Source: Lycorma delicatula
Taxonomy: Eukaryota > Arthropoda > Insecta > Hemiptera > Fulgoridae
Reading direction: 5' to 3'
Length of the DNA stretch: 64,000 nt
Assembly (NCBI RefSeq): GCF_047948215.1
Contig: NC_134460.1
Span: 13,327,501-13,391,500 of the forward strand
A program made the translations under genes and the position numbers. A model generated the notes under the pieces. It was not told the origin of the DNA. It saw nothing but the letters and a program-made list of their open reading frames with translations, and made no database searches. Shown here one piece after another: positions 23,185 to 34,579 of the stretch; positions within the stretch are counted from its first letter, which is position 1, and every line of letters begins with the position of its first letter.

Positions 23185-24345
23185 GTCGTCCCCAGGGACG
23201 AGGCGGAAATAATCTCCAAGGACCGGCGTCGCTCGTTTACTGCGCATGTCGGTCAAGTCAATACAGGCAGAGAGGACCACTCGAGGCCTGAGTAGGTTGC
23301 TCGCCAACGTTGGACGGCATAAATTCTCAAAGCGTAGGGTTTACTTTCATGTCATCGCATCAATCCTCCTCTATGAGATTCCAGTCTGGCAGAATGTCAT
23401 GAACGCGGCGAGGAACAGACGTAGGTTAGAAAGAGACTAGCAACGCATGGAGCTACGGGTCTGTTCGGCGTATAGGACAGTCTCTGTAGATGCAGTCTTC
23501 GTCTTATGCGGGCACACCACCCGTCGAACTGCTTGCAAAACAACGTGCGAGAGACACTAGGTATGAACAAGTAGGAAGCATATCAAATTCTTCTGGAACC
23601 GATGGTAAGAGCGTTGGAATACCTCACAGACTGGAGCGTGGACTCGTCGGTTGATCAGGGAGTTCAGCCATGGGTCCTTGGGGATTCGGTGAGCTCGGCT
23701 ACGAGCTCACTCAATTCCTGACGGGCCATGGCTCTTTCCGGAGTTACTTTTACCAACCCAGAAGAGCCGATGACAACGCATGTGTGTACTGTTGTGATGA
23801 TGTAGAACACACGGTGTTTTACTGCCCGAGATGGGAGGTACACAGGAATACCTTATGCCACCTGGGTGCATTAAAATCAGGTAATATCATGCCGATGATG
23901 CTGCGGGACGAGAAGACCTGGAACTCAATTTCGTAGTCTGCAGCATTATTCGTATCAAGGAGGCTGAGGCGAGGATTGTAAAAAGACCATGAAAAGTCCT
24001 AGGTATCAAGAACTTTCGCCTCTAATCTAGGTGAAGAGCAGACCGGTGATCGAGGGGGGATGGACAACCCTCTGCGGAGTTGTGGTTCGTCTGCACTTGT
24101 GTGGATGGGCCACGGTGATGTTGCACGGGGACTCCTGATCGCTTGAGCTCAACGACCCCCCCCCCCCCCATGGGACTGAGTAAGCTTAATTGCGGGTCCG
24201 GCCCAGGGGAGGGTAGTCCTGAGGTGGAGGTTTAATCGGTAGGGCGCAGGCATACATACGCACCCTTATAAAATCTTGCGGAACCGCTTGCGATCCCGAC
24301 ACTCAGTGAATAAATGGCATTCTTCAACTCACGTTAAAAAAAAAG
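23185..24345 (+). pseudogene. R1-like LINE, degenerate 3' half
   Basis: A GC-rich plus-strand block in AT-rich surroundings. Broken frames (23246-23440, 23670-23936) encode the C-terminal part of an R1-like reverse transcriptase: RRKFSKRRVYFHVIASILLYE-like, YELTQFLTGHGSFRSYFY, then the finger CVYCCDDVEHTVFYCPRW (C-x2-C-x5-H-x4-C). Stops and frame changes lie between. The 3' untranslated part has a C run at 24156-24169, then the GAGTAAGCTTAATTG loop between GC stems (24155-24215). It ends in an A-rich tail near 24345. It is related to the LINEs at 40.5 and 61 kb but clearly older. Confidence 0.75.
24156..24169. repeat. Poly-C run
   Basis: About 14 consecutive C, rare in this AT-rich window, within the 3' untranslated part of the R1-like LINE. 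Confidence 0.8.
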
Positions 24346-24979
24346 AAAAAATTATTTTGCATCACAGAAGCCTAACGTAAACAGCAATTAAAACTTTGAC
24401 TTATTTTATAATATAGAATGGTCCTGCATACTAATCACGGGCAACAAATTTATTATATTTTTTTAAAAAATGAATTCCCTGAAGGTTACAAGTACGTGAA
24501 CTTAGAATTTTTAAAATCCTAACTTTAGATCCATTATAAAAGTGAAAATAATTTATTCTCTTGCTGAATATAACTATATAACAAGACAAACTTTAAATTG
24601 CAGGGGATACAAATAAAAAACGTAGTTATTAACTATACAATGATTGGGCGGTATCAATGAGAACACTTGAACAATCCATTAAAAATATATAGTTTATAGA
24701 CTTAACGCATCAGTGAACATAGCCACACCTTATAAAGTAGCCTGCTATAAAGATATAATAATAAATTTTAATCATTATTTTAAAAAATCTTTAGTATTTA
24801 ATGAAAATTAAACTTTATTTGGAGTAGTTTTATTGATAAAATAATGTCTAATTATAAGAAGAAAGACAGCTAAAACAAAAACAAGAAAATAACGACCGTG
24901 AAAAATGAGATTAATTAGTTGAAAGAAATGTAACACAATTTTTTTCGATGAAAGATAAATAGATGCGATTACGAATAAA
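24346..24979. other. Spacer, nothing recognised
   Basis: AT-rich sequence between the R1-like LINE tail and the mariner remnant. No gene-like signal. Confidence 0.5.
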
Positions 24980-25740
24980 TTATTTTGAATTTAATTCCAA
25001 ATTACACTTTAAAGAATTCTTCCCTTTCGTTTTCGACGGCAAAAAAGCGGCTGAAGAATTTGTACGTGGTCATATATCCATTCAAGATGGACGCTTCCAA
25101 AAACCGCTTCGGCCAAAGAAATCGTCACGAAAATCCACTACGCCGTATTAAATGATCGCCAACTAAAAGTACGCAAGTTTGCTGACATTTCAGACATCTC
25201 GATAGTCCGTGTTCGCTTCAATTCACACGATGTCTTTGGTGTTTAGACTTATTTAAATGCAATACGGTTAAGTTTCTTTATTTTTTATGACAGTAAATGA
25301 AACATTGATTGACCATTATACTCCAGACATCAAAAAGCATTCAAAATAGTGGATGGGACCAGGTGTAAGTGCACCAAAGAAAGCGTAAGCGGTTTCTTCT
25401 GTCTGCAGGAAAAATCACGGCTACTATTTTTTTGGAATTCTCGTATTACTACCTGGAAAAAGGTAGGTCTGTCACCGGGAAGTATAGTGGACTGGTTAGA
25501 CGTGGACTCTGGTCAGGCTAAACGTCCACTTCTGGCTAAAAAGAAAGTGCTCTTTTACCGCGTTAATGGGTCTGCTCACTTTTCGGGTTGCCGCAAAACT
25601 CCGTGACCGACACGCTTCGAAATGCTTCCACATGTACAGGATTTAGCTCCCAGCAATTACTTTCTATTCCCAACCAGAATAAATTGGTCGCTAGATGAAG
25701 ATTCAATTAAATTATAAGAATCAAAGCTGAGGAAACAGCT
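24980..25740 (+). pseudogene. mariner transposase pseudogene
   Basis: Plus-strand pieces in changing frames follow a mariner transposase. The helix-turn-helix end reads EFVRGHISIQDGRFQKPLRP in the frame 24963-25151. The linker reads KIHYAVLNDRQLKVRKFADI (about 25115-25180). The catalytic core starts with DHYTPDIKKHSK near 25310. APKKA, VFFGI-like and AKKKVLFYRVNGSAHFSG blocks follow (the frame 25349-25606 covers the last). A DLAPSNYFLFP-like block near 25640 closes it. The usual HQDNAPAH site is altered, so the catalytic aspartate block is lost. It is a dead copy, distinct in sequence from the one at 8.8-10.0 kb. Confidence 0.8.
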
Positions 25741-26229
25741 TATTTTGCGTAGTTGGCCAAATTACATTATATTGAGGATAATAAAATGTTGAGAAAGTCG
25801 TGGGTCTAAATGTATCGAATTGCAAGGTAAATACGTTGAAAAATAAAATTACGTCGTTTGAAAATTTTTCTGTTTTCTTTGTCTGGCTGAGTGCTTTCCA
25901 AATATTCCTGAGGAGATTCTTGTAATCTGGTGGTTTTTTTTTTTTTTTGTCTTCTATACGTGACTTCTATACGTACGTATGTATCTCGCATAACTTAAAA
26001 ACAATTACACGTAGAAATTTTGAATTTAGGACTTTTGTAACATCTAGTTGTGCACCTCCCTCTTTGATTGCACTCGACTGAACCCTGAACCAAACGTGTC
26101 CAAATAAGCACGAAATTCAAAAACTTTGGATTTTGGACTTTCTTAACTACAGTAATAAGTTCTCATTGTGAGCTTTTCAACGATATGTCATAAGTGGTAC
26201 TTATTTTCATTGGTTCCAGAGTTATAGAC
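25741..26229. other. Spacer, repeat-like in its second half
   Basis: No gene. The part 25980-26225 resembles non-coding transposon text found dispersed in insect genomes, but no second copy is present in this window. Confidence 0.4.
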
Positions 26230-27707
26230 AAATTTTTTTTTTTTGTCTTCAGTCATTTGACTGGTTTGATGCAGCTCTCCAAGATTCCCTATCTAGTGCT
26301 AGTCGTTTCATTTCAGTATACCCTCTACATCCTACATCCCCAACAATTTGTTTTACATACTCCAAACGTGGCCTGCCTACACAATTTTTCCCTTCTACCT
26401 GTCCTTCCAATATTAAAGCGACTATTCCAGGATGCCTTAGTATGTGGCCTATAAGTCTGTCTCTTCTTTTAACTATATTTTTCCAAATGCTTCTTTCTTC
26501 ATCTATTTGCCGCAATACCTCTTCATTTGTCACTTTATCCACCCGTCTGATTTTTAACATTCTCCTATAGCACCGCATTTCAAAAGCTTCTAATCTTTTC
26601 TTCTCAGATACTCCGATTGTCCAAGTTTCACTTCAATATAAAGCGACACTCCAAACATACACTTTCAAAAATCTTTTCCTGACATTTAAATTAATTTTTG
26701 ATGTAAACAAATTATATTTCTTACTGAAGGCTCGTTTAGCTTGTGCTATTCGGCATTTTATATCGCTCCTGCTTCGTCCATCTTTAGTAATTTTACTTCC
26801 CAAATAACAAAATTCTTCTACCTCCATAATCTTTTCTCCTCCTATTTTCACATTCAGTGGTCCATCTTTGTTATTTCTACTACATTTCATTTCTTTTGTT
26901 TTGTTCTTGTTTATTTTCACGCGATAGTTCTTGCGTAGGACTTCATCTATGCCGTTCATTGTTTCTTCTAAATCCTTTTTACTCTCGGCTAGAACTACTA
27001 TATCATCAGCAAATCGTAGCATCTTTATCTTTTCACCTTGTACTGTTACTCCGAATCTTAATTGTTCTTTAACATCATTAACTGCTAGTTCCATGTAAAG
27101 ATTAAAAAGTAACGGAGATAGGGAACATCCTTGTCGGACTCCCTTTCTTATTAGGGCTTCTTTCTTATGTTCTTCAATTGTTATTGTTGCTGTTTGGTTC
27201 CTGTACATGTTAGCAATTGTTCTTCTATCTCTGTATTTGAACCCTAATTTTTTTAAAATGCTGAACATTTTATTCCAGTCTACGTTATCGAAAGCCTTTT
27301 CTAGGTCTATAAACGCCAAGTATGTCGGTTTGTTTTTCTTTAATCTTTCTTCTACTATTAATCTGAGGCCTAAAATTGCTTCCCTTGTCCCTATACTTTT
27401 CCCGAAACCAAATTGGTCTTCTCCTAACACTTCTTCCACTCTCCTCTCAATTCTTCTGTATAAAATTCTAGTTAAGATTTTTGATGCACGACTAGTTAAA
27501 CTAATTGTTCTGTATTCTTCACATTTATCTGCCCCTGCTTTCTTTGGTATCATAACTATAACACTTTTTTTTGAAGTCTGATGGAAATTCCCCATTTTCA
27601 TAAATATTACACACCAGTTTGTGTAATCTATCAATCGCTTCCTCACCTGCACTGCGCAGTAATTCTACAGGTATTCCGTCTATTCCAGGAGCCTTTCTGC
27701 CATTTAA
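26230..27707 (-). mobile_element. LINE-1f copy F, 5'-truncated, two lesions
   Basis: Minus-strand copy covering reverse transcriptase to 3' end. The main frame is open at 26633-27652 and continues at 26249-26578 after one nonsense codon: a glycine GGA in LYGSETW became TGA near 26631. A one-base insertion in a T run near 27569 (8 T instead of 7) shifts the upstream frame, so the first 30 or so residues of the open frame are out of register. RT motifs IDLEKAFDNVDW, VRQGCSLSPLLFNLY and FADDIVVLAE are present. The family sequence stops at 27707 within the NGRKAPGIDG block. No target duplication was found, so the 5' end may be rearranged. Confidence 0.92.
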
Positions 27708-27959
27708 TCTGGTGTAAGGAACGGGAATTTTTCTTGTCCTGACAATACCTTTATAAAAATATATAATAGTAATAAGAAGAAAACATTCAAGGGCATAAAT
27801 TAAAAAAAAAAAATTAATTGTAAAATTAAATTATTGTGAGTGGAACTATGGTATGATACTGCTGAAAATATTGTTCTGGTACGTTCACGCAAATCGTTCA
27901 GTGATCCTGATTCACTTACTTATAAGGTACTTTATGGCAGTTTTTTTTTTTCTTTAATG

Positions 27960-28108
27960 ATGAGTTAATTTACCACAGAAGCTATGCATGAGGTATATGA
28001 TAACGGAAATTTTTAGGGTATGAAAAAGGTCATGTCTGACCGGGATTCGAACCCGGGACCTTCGGATGAAAGGCCGGGAGGCTACCACTTTGCTACTATC
28101 GGCTTTTA
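27960..28108 (-). mobile_element. SINE-A copy
   Basis: The minus strand starts GCCGATAGTAGCAAAGTGGT (A box) and reaches GGGTTCGAATCCCGGTCAG, a strong B box. Between them are CCTTTCATCCGAAGGTCCC blocks shared with the other SINE-A copies. The body is short, ending toward an oligo-T at 27941-27952. Without the SINE body it could be mistaken for a tRNA gene, but the stems do not fold as one. Confidence 0.75.
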
Positions 28109-28161
28109 AGGATGAATTGGAAACATTTTGTGGGAAATTAAATTCGGGAAAGAAAACGATA

Positions 28162-28570
28162 CTACTTTCTGAATAGTCTTAAGTTTAAAGAAGTTTTAGA
28201 AAATAAGAATGAAGGTTGATCCCCTACTACGGCCTGGAATCTGACTTGACCTGAATCCAGCCGTGATGCAGTGATGAAGACGGCCCGAGTGAAGAAAGTT
28301 TCTAACTTTGTCTCACCAACATTCCATCCTCCTTTCCTAAATTTTACAATTATGTCACTGTCAGCACATGAGAATCCCTCCGGCGTGAAAAGAACATTGC
28401 ATCCTCCAAATTTTAGAGCCCCCAAAAGATGCATTCCTGCAAGGCCACAAGACGTTTGTACCGAAAGGACTTCAGGGAATGGAACTGAAGATGAATCGCG
28501 CCGGGAGTACGAAGCGCATACGCGGCTAGTCTCCCAAGGTCAGCACCGGTTAAAAAGTTTCTTTCTGGTA
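28162..28570 (-). other. Unidentified coding-like block
   Basis: A 90-codon minus-strand frame (28162-28434) starts MHLLGALKFGGCNVLFTPEG. It overlaps an upstream frame (28413-28667) reading LGRLAAYALRTPGAIHLQFH. The composition is protein-like and more balanced than the flanks. The two frames could be parts of one protein with a frameshift near 28425, or exons. I recognise no domain. A decayed retroelement or a real host exon are both possible. Confidence 0.3.
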
Positions 28571-29539
28571 TAAAAGAACGCATAAATTCCGTCCATAAAT
28601 AAAACAAAATAAATATAACCTTCATTAAATAATTATCCGACCGATAATAATAATGACTCAGCAGCAATATACATTTGTCCAGGTTCTGCGATTAGTAGGG
28701 AGACAAATAAATCTCCCGCAATTTTTGCGTTCCGAAATAAATTTTTACAGTTTCTTCCTTATTGTAAAAGATGTACTATTTTCCCTAGACCCTCATAGTT
28801 TAATCTTGAATTAAAAAACTGTATTTCTTCTTACTATGACCTGCTCTATCGTAAAACAATTCTGATAACACCTTATCAAAATCATTCCTCCAACCGGTAG
28901 ATTGATTTATTTGTAAAAGTAGAATTTTAATTCATATATCATTTAATTATTAATTGCATCCGTTTAGTAGAACTATTAAGAAACTCTTACACCATACTTT
29001 CCTTTTGTTTTGTGAACTTACTGTATTACCTCTTAGTCAGTTATTCATTTAATAAAGTTTTAAATAATTCTTTATTTTTTAAGCGAAAATAATAAAATCG
29101 ATTTCGATGTAACATCATTTTTAAGCGAACAAATCATTTTCCTAAACCGAGAAATGAAATGTTTAAAAGGAATTTTTGTTGTTTTGCTTTCAGATTTATA
29201 ATAAATTGCCACAATTTATTTATTGAAGGAGAGTAAGACAATGGGGAAATTTTTGCATTTTTACATCAAAAGAACAGAACGGTATTTAGGTTTTTGTTGT
29301 TGTTTAATTATTTTTGAAATTCAAGAGTGAATAGATTATTTACTTTTATTTTGCTAAAGTAACGTTATACATTTTTGACGTGAAACGACTTTAAAATCAC
29401 ACCGAAACATACGGATACCAGAACAGAAATTTGTAACGTAACGAAAAGGTCTATATCGTCCTGCCTTAATAACTGCCTATCTATTAGTCTCGGAGACGTA
29501 AATGCGGTGTCATGTTATAAATTACATGGTCAGCTCTCC
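28571..29539. other. Spacer, nothing recognised
   Basis: AT-rich, no open frame of note. Confidence 0.5.
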
Positions 29540-30000
29540 GATATGACTTTGAATTGCGTTACTTACGGGCGTTGGTGGGGAGGAGCACAACGCAGATCGG
29601 TCAAAACTGGCGCTCTCGCTCATTTCCATTCATTGTAGCTCACGACTTAGACGTGATAGCGCGATGATTCGTGTATTATTATTTAGAGTTTGTCGAGATA
29701 CATCAATTTACGTAATAATAAGTGTATTTTGACAATATTTACTTGTAAAAAATTAAAATAAACATGTAAAAAAGTATAAAAATTGAATATGGGTTATGGG
29801 CCACGAAAATGTACGCCAATGTTCGGTGCCGAGCAAGCGAGACTGTTTCAGGAGTGTCGCAAACCTGGCACGGCGCGCTCAGTGAATGACGCTGGCGGCG
29901 CGAGCACTACTGCTGCATATTATGCCTTATGTCTCCTACTTCTCAGATCGTCAGACCGATGTTGAACAAAATTGTTGTCGAATATTAGTCGAAATAAATA
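29540..30000. other. GC-richer island, no gene recognised
   Basis: A stretch with several CG dinucleotides and GC-rich words such as GGCGGCGCGAGC, in contrast to its flanks. The plus-strand frame at 29783-29965 (MNMGYGPRKCTPMFGAEQAR) shows no known motif. It could be a decayed gene promoter or first exon, or transposon sequence. Confidence 0.3.
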
Positions 30001-30588
30001 TCATGTACCATTTAGTGTCTGTTTTAAGTTACAATTAGATTTAGTACGCAGTCATTGTCTCTGTTTTATTTCAATCCGATACACCAAAAGCGACTCGGTG
30101 ACATACAGACCGATCAATTTATCTGTAAAGTTGGCCAAATGAAGGAATTAAAATTTTCCATTGGAGACTTTCAGTTTTTTTTTTTTTTTTAAATATGATT
30201 GTGACTCTCCCAATTAATTGTTCAGATAATTTGGTCGGTCTGTAGCTCGGAGGAACTTCATCCAAGGTCTGTAACTTTTTACGTTAAATCAATGGCGGTG
30301 CCCCCTGACACAGCCCCATAACATAGTTATTATTTTTTTTGCAAAATAATAACTAAATAATTGAGTTCAAATAGATATTTTGTAAGCTCCAATGGTAGTT
30401 TATCCCTTTTGAGGAACCTAATTCCATAAATGTTTTTTTGCTGATGATTTAAATTTTTGCTTGTAATTTCATTATAGATTAATTTTACTTATTTTTTACT
30501 TTTTATACAGCACTGGTTTAAGTTATTATTTTGTACGGTAATTTTATGGAATGAATGAATAATTAAATAGAGTTACTCGCTCTTAGTT
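30001..30588. other. Spacer, nothing recognised
   Basis: AT-rich intergenic sequence with an oligo-T run at 30176-30190. Confidence 0.45.
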
Positions 30589-30850
30589 CACCGGGCTGGT
30601 CTACTTGTAAATTTGTAGTCGCAAAATTAGTTGTTTAACAGCTGATTTTCAAAGTCAAAGATTCTAAGGTTCAAATCCTAGTAAACGTTAACTGCAGGGA
30701 TTTGAATACTAGACAGAGGATGCCAGTGTACTTTGGTAGTTGGGATTCAATTAACTACACTACTCAGGAACGGTTGACCTAAACTTTTACAAGATAAAAT
30801 TTCATTTATTCATATATACATATCCTCCTCATCTCATTGGGCCTGCTGTA
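30589..30850 (+). mobile_element. SINE-B copy
   Basis: Starts CACCGGGCTGGTCTACTTGT, a diverged A-box head. It continues through AACAGCTGATTTTCAAAG, GGTTCAAATCCTAG (B box), GATTTGAATACTAGACAGAG, and TTTGGTAGTTGGGATTCAAT. The same block order is found at 49459-49795, 53416-53715 and 60763-62192. More diverged than the 49.5 kb copy. The 3' end is not sharp. Confidence 0.75.
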
Positions 30851-31718
30851 GGGGGTTTTTATTGTTCTGCAGTTTGATTGCAACGAACACATTAGTGATA
30901 AAATAAAAATTTTATAACAAATTCTCGTTCCAAAAAAAAAAAAATTGTTAAATAAAAAGTAGAACGACTAACACTTATTTACCCTAAATAAATAATAATT
31001 AAATTTAGTGTAGTTTATTTATTAATAAATGTATACATAATTATGATATTAAACGAAACAATTATTATTAATCTATTAAATTTTGTGTTATTCTATTGCG
31101 GTAATGTATTGTTGTGTGATAACTGATCGTATTGCAAATTGTGTTTCCTCAGTAATTGACCCAATTTACTACCCATTACTGTTGTTGATGGTAACGGTGT
31201 AAAGGGGAAATGGAATTTAGGAGATCATTACGGATTGTCCGGCTAAGAGTTTACACCGACCGAGCTGTTACGCGTAAAAAAAAAAAAGTATAGAGACAAA
31301 AAGTAGAAAAAAAGACAAGAACGTCGGGTCGTTATGTTCAATAACGTTTGTTGTTAAGAAAAGACTCCATTTTCTACCTTTAAAAATATTTTTAAACAAA
31401 ACCTTAGTTTTTGTTTCAAGAATTCTTTTTTCATATATAAAGTTTGATATTGTTAAAGTTTAAAGAAAGAAATTAAGTTTTTTTTTTGTTATTCTAATTG
31501 TACTGAAAAGTTTTAGTTTATTTTCAAATAAAGGATTTGTTTTTTTTTTAAATGCAATACGAATTTCGGTAAATATTTTCCGAACACCTTATAAATTTGA
31601 ATTTACAATTTGAACAGTTATTCATTAAATTGATTACAACTTCTTAAATTTAATGAGATAAAACATTTAAAATTAGTTTTCCGAGTTGAGAATGTATTGT
31701 TGTTAATTGTTTGGATGT
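30851..31718. other. Spacer, nothing recognised
   Basis: AT-rich, with A and T runs near 30935, 31276 and 31480. No gene-like signal. Confidence 0.5.
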
Positions 31719-32790
31719 TTATTATTATTATTATTATTATGCTTTTACGGCCAACATGGGACCACTTAAGTCAATTTTAGTTGGATCTTTTCTGAGAAAA
31801 GCGTGTTATTTTACTCTTTCGAGCTGCCCAGTATTTCTTCATCCGTTCAGATCTTGCTTTCTTTTCTTCATCCGTAAACACCCTCTTCGTTGTATTTTGT
31901 CGTTTGTCTGTCTTTTGTTTAAATCTAATGCTTTTATCTTTTAGCTTTGTAATTTTTCCAGTTTTATTCTGTAGGTCGGTCAGGGAAATTCCCAATTCTT
32001 TCATATCTTCTCTAATTTCTTTGATCCATCCTACTTCTAGCTTTTGGAACCAGAGCTTTTCAATGATATTTCTTGACGGTCTTGTTTGCGGTGTCCTTAT
32101 GAGATGACCGAAGAAAGAGATTCTTTTTTTCCGCATAGTATCAGTAACAGGCTCTATTTCTCGATACACCACCTCATTTGGCACAATCCACCATCGGCCT
32201 TCTTTTAATGTTTTTTATCGATACACGTTCTGACAATTCTCCTCTCTATTTTCAGAATTTTTTCAATTCGGTTTTTCTGAGTTATTTTGAAAAGGGTCTC
32301 GCTTCCGTAGGTGACTTCTGGCTGTACTACAGTTTTATAATGTTTAAGTTTTGTTTTAGCAGAAAGGCATTTTTTGTTATATGTTGACCGAGTTAATTTT
32401 TGGGATTTAATCATTTTATTTGTCCTGTTTTGCCATGTCACTTTTTCATTTAAATTATAAGTTATTATTTCCCCTAGATATTTAAATTGTTTTACTATTT
32501 TAATTTTCTAATTGTTTACCGTAATGCGCTCTATTACCAGAGGATCTATGGCTATTAGTTCAGTTTTTTCGAAAGAGATATGAAGCCCTATCTTTTGTGC
32601 TAGGTTTTGAAGGCTCATGATTTGTGTTTTGGCTTCTTGAATATTATTTGCTAAAAGAGCGATGTCATCTGCAAATCCTAGGCAATTTAGTGTGATGGAG
32701 TTTTTCTTAGTACCCATTTTTTGTTTTTTTTTGTTTATTAAGTAATGTTTATTAAGTAATAAAAAAATGCTTCTGTTATCCATCTAATAT
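31719..32790 (-). pseudogene. RTE-like LINE fragment with (TTA)n tail
   Basis: Minus-strand pieces of a reverse transcriptase C-terminal half. Frame 32508-32783 has the catalytic GFADDIALLANN block and KIGLHISFEKTE. Frame 32205-32441 has LKHYKTVVQPEVTYGSETLF. Frame 31777-32184 has MRKKRISFFGHLIR and a basic tail. Stops and a frame change separate them. The 3' end merges into a TAA/TTA trinucleotide run at 31719-31740, the simple-repeat tail typical of several RTE-like LINEs. It is a different family from LINE-1f, which ends in poly-A. Confidence 0.75.
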
Positions 32791-33160
32791 TTAATCATTC
32801 TTTGTCTGTGATTCTTTCTTCTTATCTGCTGCGATTTTCAACATGTTCGTTTCCTTTGGAAACTTAATTTCTGAAATTAACGTCTGAAAAGAGATCACTC
32901 CAGTACATGCTATTTTGATGTCTTAAGCGGTTTAAGATCCTTCTCGACTTCTTGAAACCGCTAGTTTTTAGTTTTTGATTTGCTCTTTTCCATTCTGTAG
33001 AGATGTCCGTAAAGTTTTAATATCCTTTTCCTCAAAAGATGATGAATTCTCTCCCAGTTTTTGGTAAAGTTTATAAGTCGTTCCCCTAGAATCGGTCCCT
33101 GAATTCTACTTCCCGCTTTTCCGATTCTTTTATAAAGAAATTCAAGCATTCAGATCCTTA
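32791..33160 (-). pseudogene. Second RTE-like LINE fragment
   Basis: Frame 32961-33149 reads MLEFLYKRIGKAGSRIQGPI, then LLRKRILKLYGHLYRMEKSK. The last part corresponds to the RKKRISFFGHLIR block of the adjacent fragment, so this is a second copy of a related element, placed directly upstream in the same orientation. It continues in another frame with LRHQNSMYWSDLFSD near 32930-32880. Heavily decayed. Confidence 0.55.
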
Positions 33161-33840
33161 TAAAGCTGCAGGTAAAATTCCTATTTTATGGCGTCTAACT
33201 TTAGCGTTTCTCGATGTTTTTTTGTTATAAATTTTTTATTTTACGCGATTGGTCTTTTCATTTTTTGTTCTTTTAATCCTTTTATTAGCAGTTATTTTAA
33301 TTACACTGATTGAGCTTTATTGTGTTGAAAATCCATTCCGTGTTTTCGTATCATATTAATAATCCTATTTTACTTGCACATATTCATAATTTTACTAGTT
33401 TACTTTTCCTTCCTCTGAGCTGTTTGCAAAGTTTACTGATTCGCCTCGAAAGCGAGAAACGATTGTTCGATGGAAATCTATCTTTATTCCGAATTTTAAA
33501 ATCATAGGTATTTAACTCTCTATATTCAACAGCGGGGTGACGGGTACCTCACTTTTAGGCTATTCATCACGCATATGAAAAAGTTGGCAAAAACATCAAA
33601 TTTTTAATTTTAAGTTATGACTCACATAATCATACATATCACCATCAAAGCTTGTCAAATCCATTCTGAGATACCATCCTAAATTATTTTTTACATTTTA
33701 ACTCGTTTAATTTAATAGTGGTGTTTTAATTATTTGTTTTACATATTTTTTTATTTTCTGCTTTTTATAAGTGGTTTTTTTTTTATAAATTGTTTATTTT
33801 CTACTTCATAATTTTATAATTTACAGCTGCGCTAGCACAC
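33161..33840. other. Spacer, nothing recognised
   Basis: AT-rich intergenic sequence without a recognisable feature. Confidence 0.5.
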
Positions 33841-34180
33841 AGGTTTCAGCGTATTTAGCGAAATATAAGATCGGTACGTTTTACGGTGGGTGAATGCAAT
33901 CAAAACATAGGGCTAAAGGATTTAATTTCCGGATAACCAAGATCCGGTCGATCAAGAGTGTATCCGATTGCGTTAAAAAGTTAACGCTCGACCTGCTGAT
34001 ACATGTGCCGTTTGAATCGTGGAAAATCGGTGAGTGGTTGCCGAGATATTACGGTGGCCCTCCCCAATTTCCGGACGGCGCCCCGGGGACACTTCAAAAC
34101 ATTATCATTCGACGGGTACCCACTAGGAGCGAATGGGTTACCGTCGAGGAGGATCGAAAAAATTTTTCATAGCGCTAGGA
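33841..34180 (+). other. Unidentified coding-like block
   Basis: Two overlapping plus-strand frames (33894-34172 and 34003-34194) in a locally GC-richer segment. The second reads FKTLSFDGYPLGANGLPSRR. No known domain recognised. It runs into the tandem duplication that begins at 34181. Probably part of a repetitive element, function unknown. Confidence 0.3.
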
Positions 34181-34579
34181 TCGACTATTTTTGAGATAAT
34201 AACAATTTTTGTCCCAAAATTCGGATCCGGTTATATATGCGACATTTATATATGTATATATATATATACGGTATAACGATATGTAATAATGTAATAATAT
34301 AACAAGTATACACCTGACCATTACGAGACATGTACTAACGAATCGGGATTTTCCGCTATTGATCGGTACATTCCGGTGTACATTCGACTATTTTTGAGAT
34401 AATAACAATTTTTGTCCCAAAATTCGGATCCGGTTATATATGCGACATTTATATATGTATATATATATACGGTATAACGATATGTAATAATGTAATAATA
34501 TAACAAGTATACACCTGACCATTACGAGACATGTACTAACGAATCGGGATTTTCCGCTATTGATCGGTACATTCCGGTG
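34181..34579. repeat. Tandem duplication, 203-bp unit x2
   Basis: Unit 34181-34383 is followed directly by a second copy, 34384-34579, which stops about 5 bases short. By eye the copies are identical except for one TA step in an internal TA run. This near-identity implies a recent duplication, or a collapsed/over-assembled short repeat. Confidence 0.92.

Noticed and set aside
28031..28107. tRNA gene on the minus strand
   Set aside because: A and B boxes are good, but the stems of a tRNA cloverleaf are not formed and the same head recurs at 18.3, 47.0, 49.8, 52.3 and 54.2 kb attached to a SINE body.
34181..34579. Pair of LTRs
   Set aside because: The two near-identical 200-bp units abut each other with no internal region, primer-binding site or TG...CA ends. 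Tandem duplication is simpler.
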